From: Symsagittifera roscoffensis
Taxonomy: Eukaryota > Xenacoelomorpha > Acoela > Convolutidae
Direction: 5' to 3'
Length of the DNA stretch: 64,000 bases
NCBI RefSeq assembly: GCF_963678635.1
Contig: NC_087070.1
Coordinates: forward strand, 35,469,109 to 35,533,108
Shown here: in pieces, positions 1-10,061 of the stretch
Numbering within the stretch: the stretch's first letter is position 1
How the letters are laid out: each line of letters begins with the position of its first letter
Notes under the pieces: model-generated
Seen by the model: the letters and a program-made list of their open reading frames with translations, nothing else
Database searches by the model: none
What the model was told of the DNA's origin: nothing
Program-made: the position numbers and the translations under genes

Positions 1-1640
1 TAGTCTTTTGAGATTCTCGAAGTAGTCTTGAAAATAGAATAAAAAATTCTAATTGATAGTACATTTGCAAAATGTATTTTTCCATTGAAATCACAGCTTG
101 GTTGTGATTTATTAAATATTATTCCATCAATTTGTACAAATGAAATATTTTTATGCGTTAATATCAGGTTCGGATCCGAGATTTTTAGGACATGTTGATT
201 TTCAGAAATGTATCGATAATTTTGTCGACAATTTGTTAGGCCGACAAGGTTGGCCTCCTATATCCCCCCAAAACAATTCTATGAAGACTTTGTTTTAACC
301 TATTTCCACGCCACCCCTCGAAATCAGTTGTAGCGGTTCTACAGACGGTTTGAACATGTTTTTATTGTAAGCCGACCAAAAATGTAACTCACGTAAAAAG
401 TACCACAAGGAGCTAATAAAGTGGTATTCACTCGCCGGAATCCACCCTTGGTTGGAACTTAGAAAAAAAATTACATCGCAAAATTATTACATCGCAAAAT
501 AGATTCAAGTCTACCACCGCCTGACCTGTTTTGGCTGAAAAAAAAACGGTATCACGCAACAAAACAGCCTTGAATCGCAAAAAAATGAGATTTAACCAAA
601 TAACCTTAGCAAAATAACAGTCTGGAATAAGAGGAAATAATGCAAATTGACCATCCTTAGGCAGGACTCATAGCCTGTCGTAGATCCTCTGCCGCAAATA
701 GCAAAAACCTCAATGATTAATTTTTTAAGGATTGAATAATAATTTTTAATCATTAATTTTCTGGCCTAATACCTTGCCCGCTTTCTCTTATTCTCTCAGA
801 AATATTAGACGTGTTCTCTGAAAATAAAAAAAATATAACTGCTGTGACTTTTTAAATATTCTTTATAAAAAATATCGTCATGCACAAAAAAATGAAGTGT
901 TTTGATTTTGTCTTCAAAGTTTGAATAAAAGTTTTCATTTTGAAATTACAAGTTACAATTTTTTTTCTCAATTACGGCTTAGTTCGAGCTGCAATTAAAA
1001 TCAAATAAAAAAAATTGCTGATTGTTTTACTTTCAATTTGTATGGTAGGAAATTATCTTTGGTGAAAACAACTAAAGAGTCAAGTTGTTTTTTGAAGTTA
1101 CTAATGATGCCGAATAGCTTACACAACTCCTTTTCTTCGCGTTTGTAGTTCAAATTCTTATAATATCTGACATTAATAGGCAAAACTGAATTAATTTGCA
1201 ATCGGGCTTTATTGATTGTTGAGAAGTCGAATCAGCAGTAAGTAAAATTTTCAGCAGAAAAAATCAAATCACTTGAAACGATATCAACAATTCATCAGAA
1301 AAACGTTTCGCCCAAAAAATTTCTGGAACCATAGGGCATATTTTTTGGACTTTGCGACCCTACAAAAAAGTTCGGCGACAAAAGCGCATTTGAACTCATG
1401 CTCAAAAAGCAAAAATCAATAGCTGGACTTTTAAATGTTTTAATTTTTCAAGGAGGTATTGAATTTGGCAACGTCTTCGACCTTGAATAAACCTATTTTC
1501 TGAGTTTTTGGGTTAAAAAAATAGTTGTGAATCAGGCTACAAAAATTTGAGTTTCAGAAACAAACAGAATGTAAATCCGTAACCCGACACTGACGCCTGC
1601 GATTTTAGTTTGACATTTAAACTGATTCAAAACTTTAACT
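1..1640. other. AT-rich stretch without recognisable gene
   Basis: This stretch is AT-rich with long A and T runs. I see no ORF with recognisable motifs, no RNA gene and no tandem repeat. A 66-residue minus-strand ORF at 1001-1201 has no recognisable domain or signal peptide and is treated as chance. Confidence 0.5.
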
Positions 1641-1689
1641 TCTAGCCCCCATATTTATTTAGGTTGTTTCTCGTTGTCGACTAGCCAAT

Positions 1690-2004
1690 TTGACAATCAA
1701 AATGACCTCAAACAGCTACACAATGTCAAATACGCTTTACTTAGTACTGCTACTGCAGTTTGCCTTGGTTTTTTCACTAAACCCAGAATTGCAAACATTC
1801 GATTCCGATTCGAACAACCTCGAAGAGAGAAACGAGAAATGGGCCCTAGTATATGAACCACAGCCCGTGTTTGGCACAGTGAGACTTGACAACATCCTGA
1901 AATTGTCCAGAACGCAGAAACCAGCAGCCTTTGATGTATCTGCTGAAAATTTCAAAGAAAATAACCCAATGAGAAAACGGCCAGCAGCTTTCAACTGGGG
2001 TTAA
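1690..2004 (+). CDS. Small secreted, neuropeptide-like precursor
   Basis: The 104-residue reading frame looks like a prepropeptide, although I do not recognise the family. The first Met is at 1690. A Met at residue 5 (1702) has a better start context, and a Met at residue 12 (1723) opens directly onto a hydrophobic signal-peptide-like core rich in Leu, Val and Phe up to about residue 29. The mature part is hydrophilic and has no cysteines. Near the C-terminus Arg-Lys-Arg (95-97) precedes PAAFNWG and the stop. A dibasic site followed by a short peptide ending in Gly is the classical layout for prohormone cleavage and C-terminal amidation, predicting PAAFNW-amide. A related KPAAFD segment occurs at 77-82, so PAAF appears twice. 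An AATAAA lies 56 bases after the stop. The locus appears intronless. The signal and cleavage logic are visible in the sequence; the neuropeptide role is inference. Confidence 0.55.
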   Translation: MTIKMTSNSYTMSNTLYLVLLLQFALVFSLNPELQTFDSDSNNLEERNEKWALVYEPQPVFGTVRLDNILKLSRTQKPAAFDVSAENFKENNPMRKRPAAFNWG

Positions 2005-2059
2005 AAATCACTAGAAATGCTTCATGACTCGAAGGGTTTTCTTCGCGAAAATTATTAAT

Positions 2060-2065
2060 AATAAA
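2060..2065 (+). promoter_or_regulatory. Candidate polyadenylation signal of the precursor gene
   Basis: A canonical AATAAA hexamer sits shortly after the stop codon of the secreted-precursor ORF, inside a TAATAATAAATA context. The spacing suits a short 3' UTR. Such hexamers are common by chance in AT-rich DNA. Confidence 0.35.
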
Positions 2066-2920
2066 TACGATTTTAGTATCACCAACGTGCATTGCAATTT
2101 GATAAATACAAAATTATTTTCAGTCGTTTTCTGTTATTTTCTGAAAGCTTAAGTTATTTAAAAGTGGTAATTTTTGTGAAATGTACGAATCTGGTTTTTC
2201 ATTAACTTTGATAAATTGAAAATAACCGACATACAGTTTTTACGAGTACATTTTGAGCCATTCTCAAACTGATTTAGAAATCACTCATGTAATAACTCAA
2301 AAATTAGAAGTATCTAATCACAAAGGCAGGGTTGAATTACAAGACTGCAGCGAAAATTGGTGGTTTTGTCAAGTTAGCCAGGATTTTTAGATCTCACAGA
2401 TAACCCACCTTGCTCGGATCTTGACATTTTTGGTTTACATACTACTGGAAAAAAAATAAAAAATAGCATAGAATGATACAAAATTTGGTGGGACAGATTT
2501 TTCATGGTAATTGCGGAAAATTGAAATAAATTTCAGACATCCTATCAAATCCAGAGAGGAAATGTTACCCAATAATACCACAATTTTTTTTCTCGAGTTG
2601 ACAGCTTTTTTGGAGGTTTTGGTTATTCCGGTGAAAAAATTGTTAATGCAGAAGGGATTCTGGAATGAAGAATTTTTAATATCGGAAAAAAATCCAAGAA
2701 ATAATATTTTTGTTTATTTTACAGGAAAATCAGGATCTAGCACAAGCTTATTATGAGACCAAAAAAATTAAGTACTCCTGATAGATTTTTGTTCGGAAAA
2801 TAGGGAATTACCGAGAATTTGTCGGGTTTCAGATTTTTTGCAAGATTCGTAGCACTTGGATGCTATACGATAATCGATACCTCTTTAAAGTACATACTCG
2901 TTTTTATGAAGGAGTAATTG
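2066..2920. other. AT-rich intergenic stretch
   Basis: No gene, RNA or repeat is supported here. An 81-residue plus-strand ORF at 2511-2756 has no recognisable motif. Confidence 0.4.
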
Positions 2921-2985
2921 GATCTTTATTAACTATTCCCTATTCCCCCCCCCATTGCAATGGGGGGGGATAGTTAACAAGATCT
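2921..2985. repeat. C/G-tract hairpin repeat, copy 1
   Basis: This is an inverted repeat. Its left arm begins GATCTTTATTAACTATTCCC and its right arm is the near-perfect reverse complement ending GTTAACAAGATC. A nine-C tract and a G tract flank the central ATTGCAAT palindrome. The whole segment would fold into one hairpin. Confidence 0.7.
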
Positions 2986-3050
2986 CATTTAAAAAGTTAC
3001 TAAAAGGGCTTTCTGCGAATAATAAATACGAGTAATAATACGAAGCGCGG

Positions 3051-3108
3051 ATCTACTTAACAATTGCCCCCCCCCCCCCTTTAAGGAAGGGGAAATTGTT
3101 AAGTAGAT
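3051..3108. repeat. C/G-tract hairpin repeat, copy 2
   Basis: ATCTACTTAACAATT (3051-3065) is followed by a C tract and, after a short loop, by a G-rich tract and AATTGTTAAGTAGAT, an exact 15-bp inverted repeat. The outer arms resemble copy 1 and copy 3, which defines a local family. Confidence 0.75.
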
Positions 3109-3202
3109 TAAAATAACGCATTTTCGACCAATCAGAATGCAGCAAAATTCTAATTCTCAATAGAAAGCTCAGTGCTAATTTCCTGCTTTTATTAATAGGG
3201 GT

Positions 3203-3256
3203 GGCAATTCTTAAGAAGATACCAAAGGGAGGGGGGGGGCAATTGTTAAGTAGATC
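3203..3256. repeat. C/G-tract repeat, copy 3 (direct halves)
   Basis: GCAATTCTTAAGAAGAT and, after a G tract, GCAATTGTTAAGTAGAT lie in the same orientation. They match the right arm of copy 2, so this is a rearranged member of the same family with direct rather than inverted halves. Confidence 0.6.
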
Positions 3257-3479
3257 CCGAAGAGCATTAACTTCATTCTCGAGCTTATGGCTTTTGGATC
3301 TTTTTCCTGCCCCCCCCCCCCCACCTCATTCAAACATGAATTTTATGGTCTAACGAGTGGTTTTACAAGGTTGATTATGAAGACCAAATATGCTTGTTAT
3401 GGCCTAATTAGTCTGCATGTCAATTTTCACGACAATCGGACATAGTGAACAGTAACTTCAAATATAAAAATTTGCAGGT

Positions 3480-3500
3480 GGGGGGGGGGGGGGGGGGGGA
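3480..3500 (+). repeat. Long G homopolymer run
   Basis: A run of about 20 consecutive G residues occurs in an AT-rich context. It follows a C-run near 3310 in the same cluster of C/G tracts. It is low-complexity and potentially a G-quadruplex. Confidence 0.7.
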
Positions 3501-3599
3501 GGAAAAAGAGCCTGGCTTTTTTCTCCACTTTTGCTGGGATCTTGACACTTTTTGTGTCAAGAACAACTGCTGGCAAGCAGCTGGAATTGGCAATTTTAA

Positions 3600-3720
3600 A
3601 TGCCAGTTAAGGCACTGTGTCAGCCCTCTACATCAATTGATGTTCTGATGCCGCATTTTCCAGATTCCGTAGTGAAGGTGAAAGTTCAGGTTTTCGTATT
3701 AGCGCAAAGACTAGAAATGA
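3600..3720 (-). pseudogene. Short MULE relic fragment
   Basis: The stretch around 3600-3720 (AAATGCCAGTTAAGGCA, then CCGCATTTTCCAGATTCC and GTGAAGGTGA) is recognisably related to segments at 6030-6400 and 39050-39150. Those belong to the 3' half of MULE transposase copies on the minus strand. No reading frame survives. Confidence 0.4.
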
Positions 3721-4079
3721 CGAATTTTGACCACCTCAAATTGCCGCCTTCTACATGTAAAATCTATCAATTTAGAGTATGATTTCTCCACCATATTTGG
3801 TGAAAATGGCTGCAGCGCAGGCAATCTTTGATTCGCGGCTCAAGTTCAATTTAGCACGCGCTCCGTCCTCAAAAATTGTAAGCAATGGCGGCAAAAACGC
3901 TTTCATAATTATATTGAAATTGTTCAGTTGGAAATTGCTATCATAAACTCAAGGATCCCAGTCTTTTAATACCGCGTTTTTCAACCACCTATTTCTGAAA
4001 CCAGCCTCATTTAATGCCAAATCTGGCTAACTGCAATACAATTGAATCATCTTTTTTTTTATTTATTGCTAGAAGCGAT

Positions 4080-4310
4080 TTGATTGAAAAGTTTTCGGAA
4101 CCATAGTGTAGGCAACAATCGAAGTTTGAATTGAAAACAAGCAGAACAACATTATATAACACGCACATTGAAAAATGCGCGTTAGATGACGTTTTTAAAT
4201 GAGCTTTTTTAAATGCGAACAGAAATGACATTGCCGATAATCTAGACTTTGATATGAACATGGAAACTAATCTGAGAGGCAAGATTCAAATAAATAACCG
4301 AAAAATGTAA
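4080..4310. repeat. Dispersed repeat, also present at about 37.97-38.16 kb
   Basis: Segments such as TTCGGAACCA, then AAATGC, ATTGCCGATAATCT, GAAACTAATC and ATTCAAATAA occur in the same order at 37971-38160 with moderate divergence. At both places the repeat lies next to a MULE end, so it may be an older MULE derivative or a co-mobilised flank. It has no coding potential. Confidence 0.4.
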
Positions 4311-4543
4311 ATGTTTTCCATATTTAATTTAATTTGAACCTTACTTTTAACCAAATGAAAAATGAATTGGTAAAATGATGTGGCAAAATAAAATGGAAAC
4401 TGACTGAGACAAAAAAAATTCATTTAGTGTAAGTTTTTTTTCAAATACCTCTCATTTTAGAGTTAACTTCTCTATTTTTTGAACCATCTATGGTATGTGA
4501 AATTTGTAGTTAACTGTTGGCTTACAAACGCAGTGAGCAAAAC

Positions 4544-4646
4544 GGTTCCCAAGCTTATCACCCCGTGTTTTGTAACCCCCTTTTTCTTAACCCCCTCTCA
4601 TATAACCCCCAAATCAGATAACCCCACTACAATTTAACCCCTTTTT
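4544..4646 (+). repeat. Left terminal inverted repeat of MULE A
   Basis: It is built from spaced TAACCCC(C) motifs, including GTAACCCCC, TTAACCCCC, ATAACCCCC, ATAACCCC and TTTAACCCC, and mirrors the right end at 5818-5920. A decayed copy of this TIR with adjoining sequence recurs at 37885-37966. Confidence 0.75.
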
Positions 4647-5019
4647 AAAACCAATTGTTAGAATCAAAGTGAAAGTTACTTGAAAACTCTCCGATTTTTC
4701 TCATAAAACTTTGTGAAAGATGGAAGAAACATCCCGACAGCTTGGTCTCGGGAAAATTTTTCTGAAACGCTTGAATAGCGGCCTGCTCAAAATCCAGTAA
4801 AATTTTTTCAGGTCTACTATCAGGGACTAGTATTTTTAGGGCTTCTAAGAAACGGTGGTAAGTTTTTTCTGTTTTATTTGGCAGGAACGCATATATGCAA
4901 GCAGGCGCTATTCCTGAAAGACTAACGTGTATGGAGTAAAGTTGATAAAACATTTTCGGGGTGACTTTACAAGTTCCATCAGCCAACCAAAAGTTGGATG
5001 TTTCAAGCACACGTAGCAT
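4645..5019 (-). pseudogene. Truncated MULE transposase (DDE domain part)
   Basis: The ORF has 124 residues. The motif WLADGTCKV (11-19) carries the first catalytic Asp of a MULE-type transposase, LLDFEQAA (74-81) the second, and GCFFHLSQSF (96-105) is the conserved Cys/His segment that follows it. The third catalytic position and the GWH-type C-terminus are absent; the frame runs into the terminal repeat. It would be the catalytic domain of the upstream FLYWCH protein but lies in another frame, with a gap at 5020-5075. MULE transposases are normally several hundred residues, so this is a remnant. Confidence 0.75.
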
Positions 5020-5075
5020 TTCAGGGTCACCGAATAAAATAATCCTCTCGTGATCATTTTGCCCCCTGTCAAATC

Positions 5076-5555
5076 TTATAAAATTTCGGGTATTTCGAAA
5101 CTTCTGTTTGCTGGGGAGACTGGTAAGACTTCTTCTCGTTGCTTGCGCGCTCGTTGTGCGGTGCGAACTAAATTTTCTTTGGATGGTAGGGCTAGTTGAG
5201 TGGCAATGTTGTCTGTAATTGGCTGAATGGCGGTTGCGACTGCGACGGTTGGGGTGTTACTATCGCTTAGCTCCTTGATGTTTTTCAAAACTAGTCGAGC
5301 ATCAGGTTTGCCCGTGGAAATATCGTGATTATGTTGACCCCTCGTTTCAATAAAATTTTCTCCTTCCGTAATTGCTGTTGCGCGGCATTTATGGGTTTGG
5401 TACTTTGAGCAGTTCCAATTTGTTGTTGTTTTGTTTTTTCGTTTAAGGTAATACTCGTGGCCTGATACCACTAGCATTTGTTTATCTTTCGAAGATAAAG
5501 TAAAATGGAATGACACTTCAAACATTATATCTGATCTGATAGAGTGGTATAACAA
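5076..5555 (-). CDS. FLYWCH zinc-finger domain of a MULE transposase, N-terminal fragment
   Basis: The ORF has 159 residues. Residues 26-77 form a FLYWCH-type zinc finger: hydrophobic start, Tyr-Tyr at 35-36, Trp 47, Cys 49, Cys 57, and His 75-x-His 77. The rest is a basic linker. In this transposon class the FLYWCH finger is the DNA-binding N-terminus fused to the MULE catalytic domain. Here a frame break separates it from the catalytic fragment at 4645-5019. It lies on the minus strand inside the TIRs. It is a transposon gene rather than a host gene. Confidence 0.75.
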   Translation of the reverse strand: MLYHSIRSDIMFEVSFHFTLSSKDKQMLVVSGHEYYLKRKNKTTTNWNCSKYQTHKCRATAITEGENFIETRGQHNHDISTGKPDARLVLKNIKELSDSNTPTVAVATAIQPITDNIATQLALPSKENLVRTAQRARKQREEVLPVSPANRSFEIPEIL

Positions 5556-5817
5556 TGGTTAAAGAAATAGGCAGTATGATTTTTTATAAAACTCACAAAC
5601 GTCTTTTGTTGCCTTCAATTAGCACCATGTAGGTTATCTCTGTTTTAAACGCGTGAGTGAGGGATTATTTCTCTAACTAATCGAAATGCAATTACTTTTG
5701 AGATGCTAGAGGCATCAAGTGAATTAAGACTAGCTTTTCAGGCCTCAATTAGTAAGCTTAATTGGACTACTCCTGTACTTATAAAAAGGACTTAATTTGG
5801 AACAAATTATCGTCATT

Positions 5818-5920
5818 AAAAGGGGGTTAAATTGTTGTGGGGTTATCATGTTACGGGGTTATGATATAGGGGGTGTAAACAGAGGGGGTTAAATATCGTA
5901 GGGTTAAAGAGTGGGACACC
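5818..5920 (-). repeat. Right terminal inverted repeat of MULE A
   Basis: It carries GGGGTTA-type motifs (AGGGGGTTAAATTG, GGGGTTATCATG, CGGGGTTATGATA, GGGGGTTAAATATC) that are the reverse complement of the left TIR. It ends TGGGACACC just before the target-site 9-mer at 5921-5929. Confidence 0.75.
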
Positions 5921-6229
5921 GTGCAAAACAATCGCCGGTCCATAGTCCGATCCTAGCATCCCGCCAAGAGCTATTAGCATCCCGCCAAGAGCTATTTTTG
6001 AAGGATTAAACTGCTGGAATTAGCCATGTTTAAATGCCAGTTAAGGCAGAAAAGTTGAAATAAGGATTCCAATTTTATAATTATATCGGATGAACAAATA
6101 AGCAAACCTTTAATTTAGGTTGGCATTAGCGCAAAAGAAATGCTAATTTTTCTTTGGTAGGCTAGCCAAATTTTCTGCGTTTTTTTAGAATCTAGAATTT
6201 TTATTCTTTCTAAATTTTTGCCAACTGCA

Positions 6230-7880
6230 GACATTGTAGAAATTGAATTGGGTCATAGGCGTTTTTCTCCTGTTTGTAATCACTTTCCATATACTGAGAT
6301 GCGAAACACTTAAGTATGGTTGTATATCAGCCATCTATATCAATTGATTTTCTGGCTAAGCCGGAGGATACCGCATTTTTCTGATTCCTTAATGAAAGCG
6401 ATGATAGAACTTCTCAATTTGGAGCAAAAATCTTGGTTTAATCTTATGTAAAAAAGCTTGGCTCCTTAACTCTTGCGATTCGTTCCGATAATACTCGAAT
6501 CCTTTTTGTATCGTATAAGTTTCTTTTTTTTTCAAAGCCAGTGAGGTGACAAGTCACATGTTAAGGCAAACCCTTGGCATGTTTTATTGATTTTTTAATC
6601 CGAGTCCGTTTTTTTCATGTAGTTTTAAGATTAAAAAAAGTATCCAGACAGCTTCGTTTCTGATAAATTTTTTCGGAATTGCCCATTGCTGATTTGTTCC
6701 GGTCTTTTGTCAAGTGTGCGTAAATTGAGGCTTCTGAGAAATGTTGAGAAGTTTTCTCCGTTCCATTTAGTAAGATTGCTTAAATGCAAGCAGTTTCAAA
6801 AATTCTTATTGTTAATCGTTCGGGCTGTGTGTCTGTCAGCCTACGTGCACTATTTTTTATGAAAACGTCCGGTAGTTATCAAAGCGGAACTCCGATGAGT
6901 GCACTCAAACCAATTGCTATAGCTTTCGATACACCCTGAAGGACAGTCGAAATATTCAAAATTCAATCATAAATTGTTTAAACTGGTTTCTACTCAGCAA
7001 AATTTATGTTAATTGAGAGCAACTGATTGGATGAACAGCAGCCGAAATTAAAAATTTCAAAGCAACGCCAATTTTCGTATTGTTCCGACTTTCGATACGA
7101 AAGTAACGGAATATTTGTGCTCGGGATGGGTTTTTTTTCTTCAGACAAATTTCGACTTTTTAACTAGCCATTTTTGACGGAATTTTTTTTATCATTCAAA
7201 AGGTATTGTTGTCTTGAGCCTAAATTTGAAAAAATATTTTACCTGTGATCATTTTTTGTAAAGCTACGAGGGTTTACAGATTGCCATTTTGGCCATTTTG
7301 ACCAATTTGGGACAATTAACGCGCGATATAATTCGCACTATTAATGCGTAAGCGGAGATCTAATCCGTCTTATAAATCGTTCCAAATTAGTTGAACGAAG
7401 CTTATTTGTCATAATTGATTTGTTACAAGGAACGAAAAATCTCTTTTTGTAATTTACATGTCGTGTGGGGGGATGATTTTCATTTAAAAATTTCAAATTG
7501 TAGAGAAAAAAAAATTTCATTTTATTTTATTTCATTAATTTTTAGGTAGTCGGAACATTCAGGGCTTCGCCCTGATACGAGCTGTTTTGTTAGCTTAAAA
7601 ATACGCATGTTCCATCAAATACAATCAATTAGGTTCAAAAACGATGCATCAAATGCAGTTAAAAAAGGACAATTTTGAGGGTTGTTTGGGCCGAACTTTG
7701 GAAGTAACTGCAACGAAACTATTGCTCGCATTATTTTAGTTAGTCAAAACTAACCGAGCGTCAGTTTTTCCCTTTGGCATCAGAAAACCTCGCAAAGTTC
7801 ACTCTTGGCATCAGAATGTTTTTACCTGGAAGATAAAAAAAAATTGAAAAGACGCTTCAAACGGTATAGCGCATTGATAT
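6230..7880 (-). pseudogene. Old FLYWCH/MULE relic
   Basis: Patches are similar to the better copies, in the same order and strand. 6320-6400 matches the transposase 3' part at about 39050-39160. 6530-6560 (AAAGCCAGTGAGG) matches 39310. 6640-6800 matches the DDE region at 4715-4925 (TCCAGACAGCTTCG, GGCTTCTGAGAAA, AAATGCAAGCAG). 7735-7870 matches the FLYWCH region (AAAACTAACCGAGCGTCAG). No open frame survives, and intervening parts are unrecognisable. Confidence 0.5.
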
Positions 7881-9230
7881 AACAAAGATAAAATGGTCCC
7901 AATCATGAGTTCGAAACCTTGCCGACCCAAAAGATCATATGTTTGTATTTCTTAGAACATCCAAATTTTTCAAGATTTATATTTTCTCTGAAGTCGCCAT
8001 GGTCACCAACACATCAATTTTGAGGTAGAAGTTTCCACCATAAAATTCAATATTAGACAGTAATTTCCAAAAGGCACTAAAACGTCGTTTTTCGCCGGTT
8101 GTGTCTAATTTACCAATCTTTTACAACCAATGCTCTGAAAACTAATGTTTGACGATGTTTTACAAATTTTTCGAAAAACTCAGAAAAACCACTCCCTCCT
8201 TATATCTTATAAAAATTTAAATCCGCCCCTATATATTTACAAAAGTGTTGATGCTTCTGTATGATTATTTAATTGTATAGGTTTCCTTGACTGGATTGAT
8301 TTGTCTTGTTAAAACTGGATTGGATTAAAAACCAAGATGTTGAGAAACTCATTACGACGACAATCACGGGTCTTTTGACTGAGGTTTGGATTTGGCTTTT
8401 TGCCTTGGATTTAGAATATTATGTGTTGAACTCCTCAACGTTTCCTTTAGTTTTGGATGCAGAACTCTGATGGAATTGTAACACAAATGCTTAAGCACTG
8501 GTTATTAAAACTGAGTTTTGACTAGTAGGCAAAAAATTGAAAATCAAGGACGCTGCGAGTCGTGAAGACAAATGCTAGGGAATGCTTTGGATTCCGCAGA
8601 AAATCACGTTTTTGACAGTTTTAGCAAATTGAGTCCAATAATTGTCAATGGGTTCAGCAATCAGTTTTTTGTTGTAGCGCAAAGTTTTTCATTGGATTCA
8701 GCAGTCAATTTGTTTTTTTTCCGCTGGGTTTCATGTACACATTTTCAACTTTTAAAATATTTATCGGACCCAATTTTTATCGTTTCATACATTTTTCCGC
8801 GAATGAAACTTTTGAGACAATTAAAATTGCAATTAGTCGAGCAGCAAATTTTTATCTTGTCAAGAAAAGTTTGCGGAATCTAATCACCATCTTATTTTAA
8901 AAACCAGGGAACCCGATAAAAAAAAATATCAAGCGTCATAGTGCTAAGAGCATCTGGCGAATGTCCGAAAATCGATAAGCCACCCGAAGACCCGCGGGAA
9001 CAGTCCATTAAATAGTTTGTGTTGGCGAGAACGGTTGGCTAATAGTTTAAGAAAACAACAGAGCCACATCAAAAACTTAAAGATCTATGACAAAAATTAC
9101 TGGCCACCAAAAAATTTTTGCAAGGGAGCAACTAAGCAAACAAAAAATACGAAGATAATTAAAATACCAGAAACTTTTTTTTCCGATTTTTTAAAAACAA
9201 ATTAATACATTTTGAAAAAAAACAAGGTCC
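7880..9230. other. AT-rich stretch without recognisable gene
   Basis: ORFs of 103 and 62 residues at 8572-8883 and 9017-9205 (+) show no domain, signal peptide or repeat. I see nothing else here. Confidence 0.4.
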
Positions 9231-9233
9231 CGG

Positions 9234-9342
9234 AAATTAGATAACCAATTTGTAACCAATTCGATATCCATTTCAATAGACAATTTACTCTTGCTATAGA
9301 AAGTTTTAACTTATTTTAGTTCAGTACTTCTAGGGATATCTT
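9234..9342 (+). repeat. 5' LTR remnant of the gypsy relic
   Basis: It is directly repeated at 12793-12897 with roughly 10% mismatches and lies immediately upstream of the PBS-like site. The rest of the 5' LTR corresponding to 12446-12792 is not visible upstream, so the LTR is truncated. Confidence 0.6.
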
Positions 9343-9343
9343 T

Positions 9344-9361
9344 TGGCGCAGCCAGCTGTCG
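9344..9361 (+). other. Candidate primer-binding site of the gypsy relic
   Basis: TGGCGCAGCCAGCTGTCG starts two bases after the 5' LTR homology. TGG is the complement of the tRNA CCA tail, and TGGCGCAG resembles the tRNA-Ser-type primer sites known from some gypsy elements. The tRNA identity is not proven. Confidence 0.5.
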
Positions 9362-9468
9362 CACAATCGCATGACAGAACGGAGCTTTTAGGAGTACCAG
9401 TATTCTGGGGAAAAGTATCTGCAGAGTCCACAAGGTCGATCGCATTAAAGAAAAACGTTTAAAGCGGG

Positions 9469-9873
9469 ATGAAACGAGCAGTGGGCAACACTAGATACCA
9501 TAAATGTAGGAATATTCACTCAAGTCATTATCAGAATTCGGGAAACCAGAGATCCTTGAAAACGTGTTGTTTTTGCGGCAAAAGATTTACACTCGAACAT
9601 AAAGAAAAGTGTGCAGCCCGAAACGTCAATTGTAGTCTATGTGGGAAAAGAAGTCATTTCGCAAAATGCTGCAATTCAGCCAAACCACAAGCAGACAACG
9701 TCATATCAGATGAAGAAGACGAAAAAATAACGAATCTTACGGACTCCGACAGCGAACCAGATAATTCAGTTCTAAGGATCAAGGAGGTAGATAACATCGG
9801 AAACTCGGTTAAAAGTTTGGAAGTTATCAATGCTGCATCATTCTTTCTGGCAACATATCTCAAAACCGGGTGA
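9469..9873 (+). pseudogene. gag zinc-knuckle fragment, first copy
   Basis: This 134-residue ORF is the C-terminal part of a retrotransposon Gag. It has a Cys-x2-Cys...His...Cys cluster (CCFCGKRFTLEHKEKC) followed by a CX2CX4HX4C knuckle (CSLCGKRSHFAKC), then an acidic tail typical of the nucleocapsid/protease boundary. Nucleocapsid knuckles bind genomic RNA. The capsid part is absent. The segment is duplicated about 911 bp downstream with strong nucleotide similarity, including the peptide that follows the knuckle. Confidence 0.65.
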
Positions 9874-10061
9874 AATCCAAACCTTTCTTTGCCCACGAAA
9901 ATGAAGGGAAAAAGATTTCTCCAACAAAATCTACACACAAACTTAAAAACAATATGTTTTAAAGATTTTCATAACTTGTGCGAGTTACTTTTCAGGGGCG
10001 AAAAACTGTGTTGAAGAATAAATGCAATCATCTAACGCGCACCACGGTGACATAAAAGGCC

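Larger units (their letters stand above)
4544..5920 (-). mobile_element. FLYWCH/MULE DNA transposon, deleted copy
   Basis: This is a 1.38-kb element. Both ends are inverted repeats: the left end starts GGTTCCCA and the reverse complement of the right end starts GGTGTCCCA. Both TIRs continue for about 100 bp as degenerate TAACCCC-type motifs. Flanking 9-mers GAGCAAAAC (4535-4543) and GTGCAAAAC (5921-5929) match at 8 of 9 positions; a 9-bp target duplication is characteristic of Mutator-like elements. Inside, on the minus strand, are a FLYWCH-domain ORF and a truncated MULE transposase ORF in different frames. The transposase C-terminal third is missing compared with the 39-kb copy, so the element is probably non-autonomous. 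Confidence 0.8.

Noticed and set aside
1690-2004. Assignment of the precursor to a W(X6)W-amide (MIP/allatostatin B) or LWamide family
   Set aside because: It has a single terminal Trp, lacks the second Trp and the Leu-Trp ending, and has only one clear cleavage product.
4560-4640. Interstitial telomere
   Set aside because: The TAACCCC motifs are irregularly spaced and mirrored at 5818-5920, so they are transposon terminal repeats.
8572-9205. ORFs of 103 and 62 residues
   Set aside because: AT-rich composition gives Phe/Leu/Ser/Lys-rich chance frames; no domain, signal peptide or conserved neighbour.
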